A stretch of DNA of 64,000 nt. It comes from Ornithinimicrobium cerasi. GTDB taxonomy: Bacteria; Actinomycetota; Actinomycetes; Actinomycetales; Dermatophilaceae. The stretch spans positions 82,592-146,591 of the forward strand of contig NZ_QZMN01000011.1 of the NCBI RefSeq assembly GCF_003702705.1, given 5' to 3'. A program made the translations under genes and the position numbers. Under the pieces are notes generated by a model. The model was not told the DNA's origin, did not search any database, and was given only the letters and a program-made list of their open reading frames with translations. The number at the start of each line of letters is the position of its first letter. The first letter of the stretch is position 1. Shown here piece after piece: positions 1 to 8,946 of this stretch.

Positions 1-201
1 AACTACCTCACCGCGATCGAGGGTGACGACGTCGACGTGACCAGCGCCGAGTACGTCTACTACGACCCGATCGACACCCTGCCCCCCACCGGGCAGGAGT
101 GGTGGCGCCAGCACACGGCCGAGCACCACGACGGCGCGGAGCAGGCGGCCTACGAGCACGCCCGCGCCTCCCACCAGGCGTCGGTGGACCAGCTCGCCTG
201 A
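1..201 (+). CDS. C-terminal fragment of an unidentified protein
   Basis: An open frame runs from the first base of the window to a TGA at 199-201, giving 66 residues of a protein whose start lies outside. The fragment is acidic, with aromatic stretches (YVYYDP, EWWRQH) and a hydrophilic tail ending SVDQLA. Codon third positions are strongly GC, as in real genes here. I do not recognise the family and assign no function. Confidence 0.6.
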   Translation, partial: NYLTAIEGDDVDVTSAEYVYYDPIDTLPPTGQEWWRQHTAEHHDGAEQAAYEHARASHQASVDQLA

Positions 202-286
202 GGCCTCCCCTGGCCCACACCGCAGCCCCCTCTTCATCCCGCACACCTGATCCTGCCCCTCCCCCTCCCCCACAGCCCCCTCCCCG

Positions 287-359
287 CAACTCACAGGCGT
301 CGACCCTGCCTCGGGCCGGATGCATCCCCCGGTCAGTGATGGCCGACGCCTGCGAGTTG
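287..359. repeat. Inverted repeat, 16-nt arms, 41-nt spacer
   Basis: CAACTCACAGGCGTCG at 287-302 and CGACGCCTGCGAGTTG at 344-359 are reverse complements except for one base. The pair lies in the non-coding gap between the partial gene and the deacylase gene. It could be an unusually long-looped terminator, a protein site or a remnant of a mobile repeat; there is no T-run to favour a terminator. Confidence 0.6.
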
Positions 360-428
360 GCGGGTGGGGCCTCGTTGGCGGGTTGGGCCTCATCGGGCGG
401 GTGGGTCTCGTCGGCGGGTGGGGTCTAG
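357..428. repeat. Imperfect G-rich tandem repeat, about 18 bp x 4
   Basis: Four degenerate units of 17-19 bp follow one another at 357-374, 375-393, 394-410 and 411-428. Each has a core resembling GGCGGGTGGGgCCTCg. The array ends 11 bp before the likely GTG start of the downstream gene, so it covers the region where its promoter and ribosome binding site should be. Confidence 0.65.
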
Positions 429-439
429 CATCCTTGACC

Positions 440-934
440 GTGGCCAAGAAGCAGAGGTCCTCGGGCGGCACGCCGGCCACCGTGACGCTCGACCGCGCCG
501 GCGTCCCGTACGAGGTCCGTGCCTACTCCCACGACCCCGCGGCGTCGTCGTACGGGCTCGAGGCTGCCGAGGCGCTCGGCGTGGAACCCGCCCGTGTCTT
601 CAAGACCCTCCTCGTGGACACCGACCGGGGTCTGGGCGTCGGCATCGTGCCCGTGGACGCGCTGCTGGACCTCAAGGCGGTCGCGGCCGCGCTGGGCACC
701 AAGAAGGCCACCATGGCCGACCCCGTGGCGGCCGAGCGGACGACCGGCTACGTCGTCGGAGGGATCAGCCCCGTGGGTCAGAAGAAGGCGCTGCCCACGG
801 TCCTCGACGTCTCCGCGGAGCAGTTCCCGACGATCCTGGTCAGCGGCGGCAAGCGCGGGCTGGACCTCGAGCTCTCCCCCGCCGACCTGCTCACGGTCAC
901 CCACGGTCGCACGGCGGCCATCGCCCGCCGGTAG
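440..934 (+). CDS. ybaK: YbaK/EbsC-type Cys-tRNA(Pro) deacylase
   Basis: A 164-residue trans-editing enzyme of the YbaK family, which hydrolyses cysteine wrongly attached to tRNA-Pro (and related mischarged tRNAs) in the cytosol. The conserved catalytic-site lysine is K55 in the FKTLL motif, and the family signature GGISPVG is at 107-113. I chose the GTG at 440 because it gives the usual short N-terminus (AKKQRS then TPATVTLD). Longer frames upstream run through the G-rich tandem repeat and look non-coding. A TTG at 434 is an alternative start. Length fits the family. Confidence 0.88.
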   Translation: MAKKQRSSGGTPATVTLDRAGVPYEVRAYSHDPAASSYGLEAAEALGVEPARVFKTLLVDTDRGLGVGIVPVDALLDLKAVAAALGTKKATMADPVAAERTTGYVVGGISPVGQKKALPTVLDVSAEQFPTILVSGGKRGLDLELSPADLLTVTHGRTAAIARR

Positions 935-1042
935 TGACGAGGGAGGTCACCCACGGGTGCGGTCAGGTTCGTGGGACCTTCATCACCCTGCAGCGTGATG
1001 GAGGTCCGGCTGGCGTGACCGCACCCGACTCGGGATGGCTGC

Positions 1043-1504
1043 TCAGATGATGAAGTCGGCCTCGGGGAGGCGGCCGAGCCGGTCCTCCCAGGGCGTGGAC
1101 AGCACGATCGTCGTGTTGGTGGACACCGACGCCTGCTGGCGGATGCGTGCGAAGAGCTCCTCGAGGTCCTGCGGGCGGGCCACGCGCAGGAGCAGGACGT
1201 AGTTCTCGTCGCCGGCGACCGACCAGCACGCCACGATCTCCTCGATCCCGTGCAGCCGTTCCGGCACGTCGTCCTCGGCCGCGGGGTCGAAGGGCTTGAC
1301 CGACATCAGCGCGGTGAGGGGCAGCCCGACCTTCGGGTAGTCCACGACCGCCCGATAGCCGGTGATGATGCCCCGCTCCTCGAGCCGCTTGACCCGCTGG
1401 TGCACCGCCGAGGTGGAGAGCCCGACCTGCCGCCCGAGGTCGGCGAAGGAGATGCGCCCGTCGGCGGCCAGGACCTGGACGATGTGGCGGTCGAGGGGCT
1501 CCAT
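1043..1504 (-). CDS. Lrp/AsnC-family transcriptional regulator
   Basis: A 153-residue regulator. Residues 1-50 form the AsnC-type winged helix-turn-helix (IVQVLAADGRISFADLGRQ, then LSTSAVHQRVKRLEERG). Residues of about 65-140 form the RAM/AsnC effector domain (LTALMSVKPF, then VVACWSVAGDENYVL-type core). Such proteins usually sense amino acids as octamers. ATG at 1504 is chosen because the HTH begins at once after it; longer frames upstream overlap the next gene. It is the only DNA-binding protein in this stretch, and its target is not evident. Confidence 0.92.
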   Translation of the reverse strand: MEPLDRHIVQVLAADGRISFADLGRQVGLSTSAVHQRVKRLEERGIITGYRAVVDYPKVGLPLTALMSVKPFDPAAEDDVPERLHGIEEIVACWSVAGDENYVLLLRVARPQDLEELFARIRQQASVSTNTTIVLSTPWEDRLGRLPEADFII

Positions 1505-1524
1505 GGGCCCAGCGTAGCCGCGGG

Positions 1525-1914
1525 TCAGCGCAGGTCGGGGGCGGTGCGCGCGGTCCTGCGCGAGGCGAGGAGCACGGCATACCCGCCGGCGGTGGCGAGC
1601 AGCGAGGGCAGGAACCAGACCGGCAGCGGCGCGGGGGCGCGCAGCACGGCATACCCCAGGACCAGGAGCGACAGCGCACCGATGACCAGACGTCGCCGCC
1701 CGGCGAGCGCCACCGCGAGGGAGGCGAGCACCACCACGGTCGGCAGCCCCAGCAGGAGCACGGCGTCGAGGTCGACCCCCGACGGGCGCTCGAGCGGGTT
1801 CTCCCCCTCGGCGGTGGACCACAGCGGTCCGAGCAGCAGGACCACGGCCGTCGCCAGGGTGAGCAGCACGGCGAGCCAGGGGAGCCGGTCGGCCGTCGCA
1901 CGCACCCGCCTCAC
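1525..1914 (-). CDS. Small integral membrane protein, unknown function
   Basis: A 129-residue protein with about four hydrophobic segments (near residues 12-31, 50-70, 74-92 and 97-116) separated by short Arg-rich loops, so an inner-membrane protein with little soluble mass. It lies 20 bp upstream of the Lrp-type regulator on the same strand and is divergent from the exonuclease gene. I recognise no named family. Two copies of the octamer GGCATACC occur inside it. Confidence 0.75.
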   Translation of the reverse strand: MRRVRATADRLPWLAVLLTLATAVVLLLGPLWSTAEGENPLERPSGVDLDAVLLLGLPTVVVLASLAVALAGRRRLVIGALSLLVLGYAVLRAPAPLPVWFLPSLLATAGGYAVLLASRRTARTAPDLR

Positions 1915-1940
1915 GCTAGCAGGGCCTACCCTGGGGCCCC

Positions 1941-2894
1941 ATGAGCGTCGAGACCGCGCAGCCGCGCCCGCACCTCCTCCTCCTCGACACCGCGAGTCTC
2001 TACTTCCGGGCGTTCTTCGGGGTCAAGGACCTGCGCGAGGCCCCGGACGGGACGCCGACCAACGCCACCCGCGGTCTGCTCGACATGGTCGCCACCCTCG
2101 TCACCCGGTTCCGTCCCACCCACCTCGTGGCCTGCTGGGACGACGACTGGAGGCCCGAGTTCCGGGTGCGCGCGATCCCCACGTACAAGGCGCACCGGCT
2201 CGCGGACGGCGCGGTCGACGAGGAGCAGGTGCCTGACGAGCTGGCGGCCCAGGTCCCGGTCCTGCGCCGGGCGCTCGAGGCGTTCGGGATCCCGGTGCTG
2301 GGCTCGCCCGGCTACGAGGCCGACGACGTCATCGGCACCCTGACCGCGCGGCACAAGGACCGGATGGCCGTGTCGATCGTCACCGGCGACCGCGACCTGT
2401 TCCAGCTCGTCGACGACGCCGCGGGGGTGACGGTGGTCTACACCGCGCGCGCCGGGGTGCGCGACGCCGAGGAGATCCGCGAGGCGGACCTGCAGGCGAG
2501 GTATGGCGTGGCCACCGGGGCGCAGTACGCGGACATGGCGATGCTGCGGGGGGACACCAGCGACGGGTTGCCGGGCGTGAAGGGGATCGGGGACAAGACG
2601 GCCGCCCAGCTCATCGCGACGTACGGCTCGCTGGAGGGGCTGCGCCGGGCTGTCGCGGACGGCGACCCGGAGCTCAAGGGGGCGCGCCGGGCCAACCTGC
2701 TCGCGGCGTCGGACTACCTGGACGTCGCGCCGCTCGTGGTGACCGTGGCCCCGGACGCCCCCCTGCCGGACATGCCGCTGACCGTCCCGCGCGAGCTGGC
2801 CGACCCGGGGACGCTGCAGCAGCTGGTGGAGGCCTACGACCTCGGCAGCCCGGTGGGGCGGCTGATGAAGGCGCTGGACCTGCGCCCGGGGTGA
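1941..2894 (+). CDS. 5'-3' exonuclease / flap endonuclease-like protein
   Basis: A 317-residue free-standing homologue of the N-terminal nuclease domain of DNA polymerase I, expected to cut 5' flaps and RNA primers in repair or replication. Metal-binding acids are visible: D16 in LLLLDTASL, E126/D128/D129 in GYEADDVIG, D150/D152 in TGDRDLF and D205/D208 in RGDTSDGLPG. The helix-hairpin-helix GVKGIGDKTAA follows at 212-222. ATG 1941 gives the usual short N-terminus. No polymerase domain follows, so this is an accessory exonuclease and not Pol I itself. Confidence 0.92.
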   Translation: MSVETAQPRPHLLLLDTASLYFRAFFGVKDLREAPDGTPTNATRGLLDMVATLVTRFRPTHLVACWDDDWRPEFRVRAIPTYKAHRLADGAVDEEQVPDELAAQVPVLRRALEAFGIPVLGSPGYEADDVIGTLTARHKDRMAVSIVTGDRDLFQLVDDAAGVTVVYTARAGVRDAEEIREADLQARYGVATGAQYADMAMLRGDTSDGLPGVKGIGDKTAAQLIATYGSLEGLRRAVADGDPELKGARRANLLAASDYLDVAPLVVTVAPDAPLPDMPLTVPRELADPGTLQQLVEAYDLGSPVGRLMKALDLRPG

Positions 2895-2925
2895 CGGCCC
2901 CGCCGCAGTTCCCGATGGGCAGTCC

Positions 2926-3348
2926 CTAGGGGTCGGTCGGCTCCGGCATCGGGTGTCGGTAGGTCCACGAGGTGAGGGCGGTGCCGAGCATGGCCAGCAG
3001 GACGCCCACGAAGATGTGCAGCGCCCGGTCGCCCGACTCCCCCAGCCAGTACTGCAGCGAGACGAGGACCGCGACGGCGACGGCGAGACCCAGGTTGACG
3101 GGTCCGGCCGAGCGCCGCAGGGCCAGGTAGACGACGGCGGTTCCCACGGCGACGACGAGCGTGACCCACGCGCCCAGCTGGTGGTGGCGGAAGAAGCGGT
3201 CCTCCCCGCCGAGGAAGGCCGAGGCCCAGCCCGCCTGCGCGATGAGGCAGCTGAGCAGGAGCGTGGCCGCGCTGCGCAGGACGACCAGGTGCGGGTGCGG
3301 CATCGACGGCAGGGAGCGCACCCGGGCGCGCGGCGACGGACCGGACAT
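2926..3348 (-). CDS. Four-helix integral membrane protein
   Basis: A 140-residue protein with four predicted membrane helices (about residues 24-44, 57-78, 87-105 and 110-130), joined by short loops and ending in a Pro-rich tail. It resembles small DUF6220-like membrane proteins, but I cannot confirm the family. The start at 3348 is the first ATG; another at 3303 would also keep all helices. It is the last gene of the leftward run with the PH-domain protein and thiolase. Confidence 0.75.
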   Translation of the reverse strand: MSGPSPRARVRSLPSMPHPHLVVLRSAATLLLSCLIAQAGWASAFLGGEDRFFRHHQLGAWVTLVVAVGTAVVYLALRRSAGPVNLGLAVAVAVLVSLQYWLGESGDRALHIFVGVLLAMLGTALTSWTYRHPMPEPTDP

Positions 3349-3359
3349 GGTCGAGGCGC

Positions 3360-3899
3360 TCAGCGCCGGCGCGGCGGCTCGTTCGGCGGCCACTCGCCGT
3401 CGTCCGAGCCGTCGTCCCGGGAGTAGAGGAGCTCCTGCAGCCGCACGTGGACCCGCTCGACGTCGGGGACGTCGTGCAGGACCATCCCGCCCTTCTCGGT
3501 CGCGTCGGAGACGACGAGCGTGCCGCAGCCGAGGACGCGGTCCAGCAGCCCCTTCTCCAGGCCGATGTCGTTGATCCGGTGCAGCGGGATGTCGCGTCCG
3601 CCGCGGCTCAGGATGCCGAACCGGTGGCTGATCCGGCGGGTGGTGACCGTGTAGCTCTCGCTGCGCCACCGCAGCACCGGCAGCCCGACGAGCCAGAGCG
3701 CGAGGAGCAGCGCCACCCCGCCGGCGACCCACATCGCCACCGGGTAGACGTCGCTCCCGCGCAGGAACCACCACAGCGCGACCAGGGCACCGGCGAGGAG
3801 GACGGCCCACAGGACCGCGACGACCAACGCCTTCCAGTGCGTCCGCAGCCGCAGGACGATCTCCTCGCCCTCGGTCAGCTGGTCAGCGCGCAGCCCCAT
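3360..3899 (-). CDS. Bacterial PH-domain (YdbS-like) membrane protein
   Basis: A 179-residue protein with two adjacent membrane helices (about 27-47 and 53-76) followed by a bacterial pleckstrin-homology domain of the PF03703 type (about 80-160; RSESYTVTTRRISHRFGILS and RDIPLHRINDIGLEKGLLDR). The family is membrane-bound and mostly uncharacterised. The start at 3899 lies 2 bp from the thiolase stop codon, so the two genes are almost certainly co-transcribed. The C-terminus is acidic then Arg/Pro-rich. Confidence 0.88.
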   Translation of the reverse strand: MGLRADQLTEGEEIVLRLRTHWKALVVAVLWAVLLAGALVALWWFLRGSDVYPVAMWVAGGVALLLALWLVGLPVLRWRSESYTVTTRRISHRFGILSRGGRDIPLHRINDIGLEKGLLDRVLGCGTLVVSDATEKGGMVLHDVPDVERVHVRLQELLYSRDDGSDDGEWPPNEPPRRR

Positions 3900-3900
3900 C

Positions 3901-5106
3901 TCAGACCACCCTCTCGAAGACGGCGGCCAGCCCCTGGCCCCCGCCGATGCACATGGTCTCCAGGGCGTAGCGGCCCTCGCGGCGGTGCAGCTCGGAGGCG
4001 AGGGTGGCCAGGATCCGGGCCCCGGTGGCACCGACCGGATGCCCCAGAGAGATGCCGGAGCCGTTGGGGTTGAGCCGGTCCCAGGAGGAGGGGTCGCTCA
4101 TCCCCCACTCGGTGAGCACGGCCAGCGCCTGGGCCGCGAAGGCCTCGTTGAGCTCGATGAGGTCGAGGTCGTCCATCGTGAGCCCCGCCCTCTCGAGGGC
4201 GGCGGCGGAGGCCGGCACCGGACCGATGCCCATCGTCTCCGGTGCGACGCCCGCGACGGCCCACGACCTCAGCGCGAGCACCGGGGTCAGGCCCTTCGCC
4301 TCGGCGTGCTCACGGGTGGTGACGACGCACAGGGCGGCCGCGTCGTTCTGGCCGCTGGCGTTGCCGGCGGTGACGGTGGCCGCGGGGTCCTGGCGGGACA
4401 TGATCGGGCGGAGGCCGGCGAGGACCTCGGTGGTGGTGTCGGGGCGGATGTGCTCGTCGGTGTCGACGACGACCGTGCCCCTGCGGGAGGTGACCTCGAC
4501 GGGCACCAGCTCCTCGGCATACCGACCCTCGGCCTGGGCGGCGGCCGCCATCCGGTGCGAGCGGGCGGCGAGCTCGTCCTGGGCCTCACGGGAGATGCCG
4601 TAGTCGCGGCGCAGGTTCTCCGCGGTCTCGATCATGCCCCCGGGTATGGGGTGCCTGTCGCCACCCGCGGTGGAGCGGGCGCGGCCGAGCCGGTCGGCGA
4701 GCTGGACGTCCGCGCGGACGCCCAGACGCAGCAGGGCGTAGTGCTCGACCTGGCTCATCGACTCCGCTCCCCCGGCGACGACCAGCCGGGCCCCGCCGGT
4801 GGCCACCGCCGAGGCGGCCGTGAGGACGGCCTGCAGGCCGGAGCCGCAGCGACGGTCCAGCTGCATGCCGGGCGCCCGGTCCAGGCCGGTGTTGAGCGCG
4901 AGGATCCGTCCGAGCGCGGGGATCTCGCCGGAGGGGTTGGCGTTGCCGACGACGACGTCATCGACGTCGCCGTCCTGCAGCCCCGTCCGCTCCAGCAGGG
5001 CGGTGAGCAGCTGGGTGCCGAGGTCGGCCGCGGTGAGGCTGGCCAGGCTCCCCAGGAAGCCGCCGACGGGGGTGCGCAGGGGCGAGCAGATGACGATGTC
5101 GGACAT
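3901..5106 (-). CDS. Acetyl-CoA C-acyltransferase (thiolase)
   Basis: A 401-residue thiolase that joins or cleaves acyl-CoA units in fatty acid degradation or acetoacetyl-CoA formation. The nucleophilic cysteine is C87 in RRCGSG. The other catalytic elements are NEAF at 320-323, H356 in GHPVGATG and C386 in MCIGGG. Length is typical. Degradative and biosynthetic thiolases cannot be told apart from the motifs alone. It starts 18 bp from the helicase stop and leads into the PH-domain gene. Confidence 0.95.
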   Translation of the reverse strand: MSDIVICSPLRTPVGGFLGSLASLTAADLGTQLLTALLERTGLQDGDVDDVVVGNANPSGEIPALGRILALNTGLDRAPGMQLDRRCGSGLQAVLTAASAVATGGARLVVAGGAESMSQVEHYALLRLGVRADVQLADRLGRARSTAGGDRHPIPGGMIETAENLRRDYGISREAQDELAARSHRMAAAAQAEGRYAEELVPVEVTSRRGTVVVDTDEHIRPDTTTEVLAGLRPIMSRQDPAATVTAGNASGQNDAAALCVVTTREHAEAKGLTPVLALRSWAVAGVAPETMGIGPVPASAAALERAGLTMDDLDLIELNEAFAAQALAVLTEWGMSDPSSWDRLNPNGSGISLGHPVGATGARILATLASELHRREGRYALETMCIGGGQGLAAVFERVV

Positions 5107-5124
5107 GGCCCAACCCTAGTGGCG

Positions 5125-8031
5125 TCAGTCGAGGCGGTCGGCGGCGACGACGCCGCGCAGCATCGCGTCGCTGGCTCGTCGGGCGGCGCGGGCGACCTCC
5201 GGCTCGGCGGCCTGGGCGACCTGACCGAGCAGGTCGACGACCTGCTTGCAGCGGCGCACGAAGTCGCCGGCCGACATGCCGCCGTCGCGCAGCACCTCGT
5301 CGAGGCCGCGACCCGACGCCCAGCGGTGCACCATCCAGGCGATCCCCGGGTCGGGCTCCCGGTCACCCTCCAGCCGGTGCTCGCTCTTGAGGCTGAGCAC
5401 CTCCCGCCAGATCGCGCCCATCTCCCCCAGCGCCTCCTCGACCTCGACGGTGGGCATCCGGGCGTCGAGCACCTCGTCCCCGCGCGCCTCGTGGATCAGC
5501 GAGGAGACCACCGCGGCCAGGTCGGCGGGCGTCAGCCGCCGCCAGGTGCCCCGCCGCAGCGACTCCGCGACGACGAGGTCGAGCTCGGTGTAGATCCGCC
5601 GCAGCCGCTGGCCCTCCGGCGTCACCTGCTGCCCGTCGGGCGTGAGGTAGCCCAGCCCCGCCAGCAGGTCGCAGATCCGCTCGAACGTGCGCGCCACCGT
5701 GTGCGTGCGCTCGGCCACCCGCCGCTGGAGGTCGTCGGTCTCGCGCCGCAGCTGCCACCACCGCGCGGCCCACCGCGCGTGGTCCTCGCGCTCCGGGCAG
5801 CCGTGGCACGGGTGGGCCCTCAGCTGCGCGCGCAGCTCGTCCACCCGGGCCTCACCCCGGTGCGGGTATGCCGTGCCGCTCTCCTCGTCCGCACCCCCAC
5901 CACGGCCCGGTCCCGGCCGCGGCTCACGGACGGTGTCGCGCAGCGCCGAGGCCAGGTCCTTGCGGGCGCGGGGGCTGCGGGAGTTGAAGCCCGTCGGGAC
6001 GCGCAGGGTGCCGATCACCTCGGGCACGTCCTTGAAGCCGGCCACCGTGAGCCGCTGGACGCTGCCGTTGGAGGTGAGGACGGTCGGCTCCGGGGCGGCG
6101 GAGGCGCGCTTGGTCCCCCGGATCACGACGCCCATCGTGCCCTTGCGGCCCCCGTCGAGCTGGATGACCTGGCCCGGCGCCAGCTCCTCGAGCGAGCGGG
6201 CGATGTCCGAGCGGCGCTCGTGCTGGCGCTGCCGGGCCAGCTTCTTCTCCAGCTCGCCCAGCTCGTGCCGCATCCGGCCGTACTCGCGGAAGTCACCCCG
6301 GTCGCAGCGCATCGCCTCGGCGTAGCCCTCGAGCGCGGTCTCGTTCTCCCGGACCCGGGTGGTCAGCCCCACCACCGACCGGTCGGCCTGGAACTGCGCG
6401 AACGAGGACTGGAGCAGCTCGTGCGCCCGGTCCCGGCCGTACTGCGCCACGAGGTTGACCGCCATGTTGGAGCTGGGGCGGAAGGAGCTGCGCAGCGGGT
6501 AGGTCCGGGTGGAGGCCAGGCCGGCGACGTCGACCGGGTCGACCCCGCGGCGCCACAGCACCACCCCGTGACCCTCGACGTCGATGCCGCGCCGCCCGGC
6601 CCGGCCGGTGAGCTGGGTGTACTCCGCCGGGGTGACCGGCGCGTGCGTCTCCCCGTTGAACTTGACCAGCTTCTCCAGCACCACCGTGCGGGCCGGCATG
6701 TTGATCCCCAGCGCCAGCGTCTCGGTGGCGAAGACCGCCCGCAGCCGCCCGTGCGTGAACAGCTCCTCGACGATCTCCCGGAACAGCGGCAGCATCCCGG
6801 CGTGGTGCGCCGCGTAGCCGCGCGCGAGGCCCTCGACGAAGTCGTGGTAGCCGAGCACGCCCAGGTCGGCGGGGTCGACCTCGGCCACCCGTTGCTGCAC
6901 CAGGTCGCGCACCCGGCGCCCGTCCTCCTCGGGCACCAGGCGTGCCCCCCGCCCCAGCAGCTGGGCGACGGCGGCGTCGCACCCGGCGCGGCTGAAGATG
7001 AAGGTGATCGCCGGCAGCAGCCCCTCGCGGTCGAGCCGGTCGATGACCTGCGCCCGGCTCGCGACGCCACCGGGCAGCGCACCGCGCTCGAGGACCGGGA
7101 CGGCGTCGTCATACCTGCGCCTGGAGTCGGACCGGCCGCGCTCCCCGCCGCCGCGTCCGCGCCCCCCGTCGCGCCCACGGCCGCGACCGTCCCGTCCGCC
7201 CCCGCGCGGCTCCCCCCGCCGACCCCGGGGACCGCCCGCGTCCTCCCGGGACCATCCGCTGGAGGCTGACCGCTCCGCCTGCGAGATCCGTTGCAGGAGC
7301 TCAGGATTGACCCGGGTGCTGCCCGGGCCCGCACCCTCGGTGACGAAGAGGTCCAGCATCTGGGTGCCCACCATCATGTGCTGCCACAGCGGCACGGGTC
7401 GGTGCTCGGACACGATGACACGTAACGACTCAGGGTTCCCGCCTCCGCGAACCGCCCTGAGCCAGTCACCGAACTCCTCGGCGTTGCTCACCGTCGCCGA
7501 CAGGGAGACCACCTGCACCGACGGCGGGAGGTGGATGATGACCTCCTCCCAGACCGCGCCGCGCCAGCGGTCCGCGAGGTAGTGCACCTCGTCCATGACG
7601 ACGAAGCCGAGGCCGGTGAGCGTGGGCGAGGAGCTGTACATCATGTTGCGCAGCACCTCGGTCGTCATCACCACCACCGGCGCCTCGCCGTTGACCGAGG
7701 AGTCACCGGTGAGCAGACCCACGTTGGCGCTGCCGTGCCGCTCGACGAGGTCGTGGTACTTCTGGTTCGACAGCGCCTTGATCGGGGTCGTGTAGAACGC
7801 CTTGCGGCCGGTCTCCAGCGCCAGCGCGACGGCGAACTCCCCCACCACGGTCTTGCCCGCACCTGTCGGGGCCGCCACGAGCACGCCGGCCCCGTCCTGG
7901 ACCGCCTGGATCGCCTCCAGCTGGAAAGGATCGAGCTCGAAGCCGAGGCTCTGCGTGAAACGTCCGGCGGGCGTCGCGGCCCGGGCCGCCCGCTCCCGGG
8001 CGCGGGCGTACTGCTCGGCAGGGCTGGACAT
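5125..8031 (-). CDS. helY: Ski2/Mtr4-type DEAD/DEAH helicase HelY
   Basis: A 968-residue superfamily 2 helicase of the actinobacterial HelY group, related to eukaryotic Ski2/Mtr4, probably acting on RNA. Walker A is APTGAGKT at 54-61 and the DEVH box is at 147-150. The SAT motif (SLSATVSN) and the motif VI-type QLTGRAGRRG are present. The C-terminal third holds the Ski2-type helical domain. Residues 266-306 are an Arg/Gly-rich, probably disordered insertion between the two motor lobes. The helY-tatC-tatA-pafC-pafB order is the usual actinobacterial one. It sits 9 bp from the lipid kinase stop. Confidence 0.95.
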   Translation of the reverse strand: MSSPAEQYARARERAARAATPAGRFTQSLGFELDPFQLEAIQAVQDGAGVLVAAPTGAGKTVVGEFAVALALETGRKAFYTTPIKALSNQKYHDLVERHGSANVGLLTGDSSVNGEAPVVVMTTEVLRNMMYSSSPTLTGLGFVVMDEVHYLADRWRGAVWEEVIIHLPPSVQVVSLSATVSNAEEFGDWLRAVRGGGNPESLRVIVSEHRPVPLWQHMMVGTQMLDLFVTEGAGPGSTRVNPELLQRISQAERSASSGWSREDAGGPRGRRGEPRGGGRDGRGRGRDGGRGRGGGERGRSDSRRRYDDAVPVLERGALPGGVASRAQVIDRLDREGLLPAITFIFSRAGCDAAVAQLLGRGARLVPEEDGRRVRDLVQQRVAEVDPADLGVLGYHDFVEGLARGYAAHHAGMLPLFREIVEELFTHGRLRAVFATETLALGINMPARTVVLEKLVKFNGETHAPVTPAEYTQLTGRAGRRGIDVEGHGVVLWRRGVDPVDVAGLASTRTYPLRSSFRPSSNMAVNLVAQYGRDRAHELLQSSFAQFQADRSVVGLTTRVRENETALEGYAEAMRCDRGDFREYGRMRHELGELEKKLARQRQHERRSDIARSLEELAPGQVIQLDGGRKGTMGVVIRGTKRASAAPEPTVLTSNGSVQRLTVAGFKDVPEVIGTLRVPTGFNSRSPRARKDLASALRDTVREPRPGPGRGGGADEESGTAYPHRGEARVDELRAQLRAHPCHGCPEREDHARWAARWWQLRRETDDLQRRVAERTHTVARTFERICDLLAGLGYLTPDGQQVTPEGQRLRRIYTELDLVVAESLRRGTWRRLTPADLAAVVSSLIHEARGDEVLDARMPTVEVEEALGEMGAIWREVLSLKSEHRLEGDREPDPGIAWMVHRWASGRGLDEVLRDGGMSAGDFVRRCKQVVDLLGQVAQAAEPEVARAARRASDAMLRGVVAADRLD

Positions 8032-8040
8032 GTCCTCAGG

Positions 8041-8946
8041 CTATGCCAGCGCGGGCACGATCATCTGCAGGTTCGCGCTCGCGACCTGCACGGTGAGGGG
8101 CAGCGGGGCCAGCGCCTCGCCGTCCCCGTGGGCGAGGACGTCGGCGGGTCCCTCCACCCGCACCCGGGTGGCGCGCCGCACCTCGACCTCCGGCATCGCG
8201 GTATGCCGTCCCGCCCGGACCGCGCGGAGCAGGACGAGGGCGCGGGCCGGGGTGAGCGGGCGGACGACGACCAGGTCGAGCAGGCCGTCGCCGGGGTCCG
8301 CCCCCGGGGCGAGGTGCAGCCCGCCGCCGAGGTAGGGCATGTTCGCCGGCACCACGACGAGGGCGTCCAGCTCCTCGGTCGTCACCCGCCCGTCGGGCAA
8401 GGTCGTCGTCAGCGCGTAGCGCAGCGGCGGCGTCCACCGCAGCCGGGCGATCTCCACGAGCGCGGCCACCGTGTAGGACCACGACCCGAGCCGGCGGGGC
8501 AGCAGGGTCGCGCGGTGGGCGATGCGGGCGTCGAGGCCGGCGTTGACCGAGCCGAGGACGTGCCGGTCCAGCTCGACGACGTGCAGGGTGTCGACCGTGC
8601 GCCTGCCGTCCTGCAGCAGCGCCGCCAGGGCGGCCGGGCCCGACCCGATCCCCAGCGATCGCGCGTTGTCGTTGCCGGTGCCGGCGGGCAGGATCCCGAC
8701 CGCCGTGCCGGTGCCGGCGCACAGGTCGGTCGCCAGGCTCACCACCCCGTCCCCGCCGGCGACCGCCAGCACGTCGACGCCGTCGGCCACCGCGGCGGCG
8801 CACCGGTCCCTCGCCTCCGCCAGCGAGGACGCCGCGACCTCGACCACGTCGTGCCCGGCCGACCTCAGCGCTCCCACCGCCTGCGCCCCGAGCAGCGCGG
8901 CGCCCCCGCGCCCGGACCGCCGCCCGTGCGCGACGGCATACCTCAT
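8041..8946 (-). CDS. Diacylglycerol kinase-family lipid kinase
   Basis: A 301-residue enzyme of the DAGK catalytic family, which phosphorylates diacylglycerol, sphingosine-like or related lipids using ATP. The nucleotide-binding motifs GGDG (64-67) and PAGTGND (87-93) are intact. The C-terminal beta-sandwich half is present (GLLDLVVVRPL). The ATG at 8946 overlaps the tatC stop by 4 bp (ATGA), which suggests translational coupling to tatC. Substrate cannot be read from sequence. Confidence 0.9.
   Translation of the reverse strand: MRYAVAHGRRSGRGGAALLGAQAVGALRSAGHDVVEVAASSLAEARDRCAAAVADGVDVLAVAGGDGVVSLATDLCAGTGTAVGILPAGTGNDNARSLGIGSGPAALAALLQDGRRTVDTLHVVELDRHVLGSVNAGLDARIAHRATLLPRRLGSWSYTVAALVEIARLRWTPPLRYALTTTLPDGRVTTEELDALVVVPANMPYLGGGLHLAPGADPGDGLLDLVVVRPLTPARALVLLRAVRAGRHTAMPEVEVRRATRVRVEGPADVLAHGDGEALAPLPLTVQVASANLQMIVPALA

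Noticed and set aside
3985-7269. A 1094-residue open frame on the plus strand opposite the thiolase and helicase
   Set aside because: It is a shadow of two well-supported minus-strand genes; its composition is Gly/Arg/His-rich with no recognisable domain, as expected from high-GC antisense frames.
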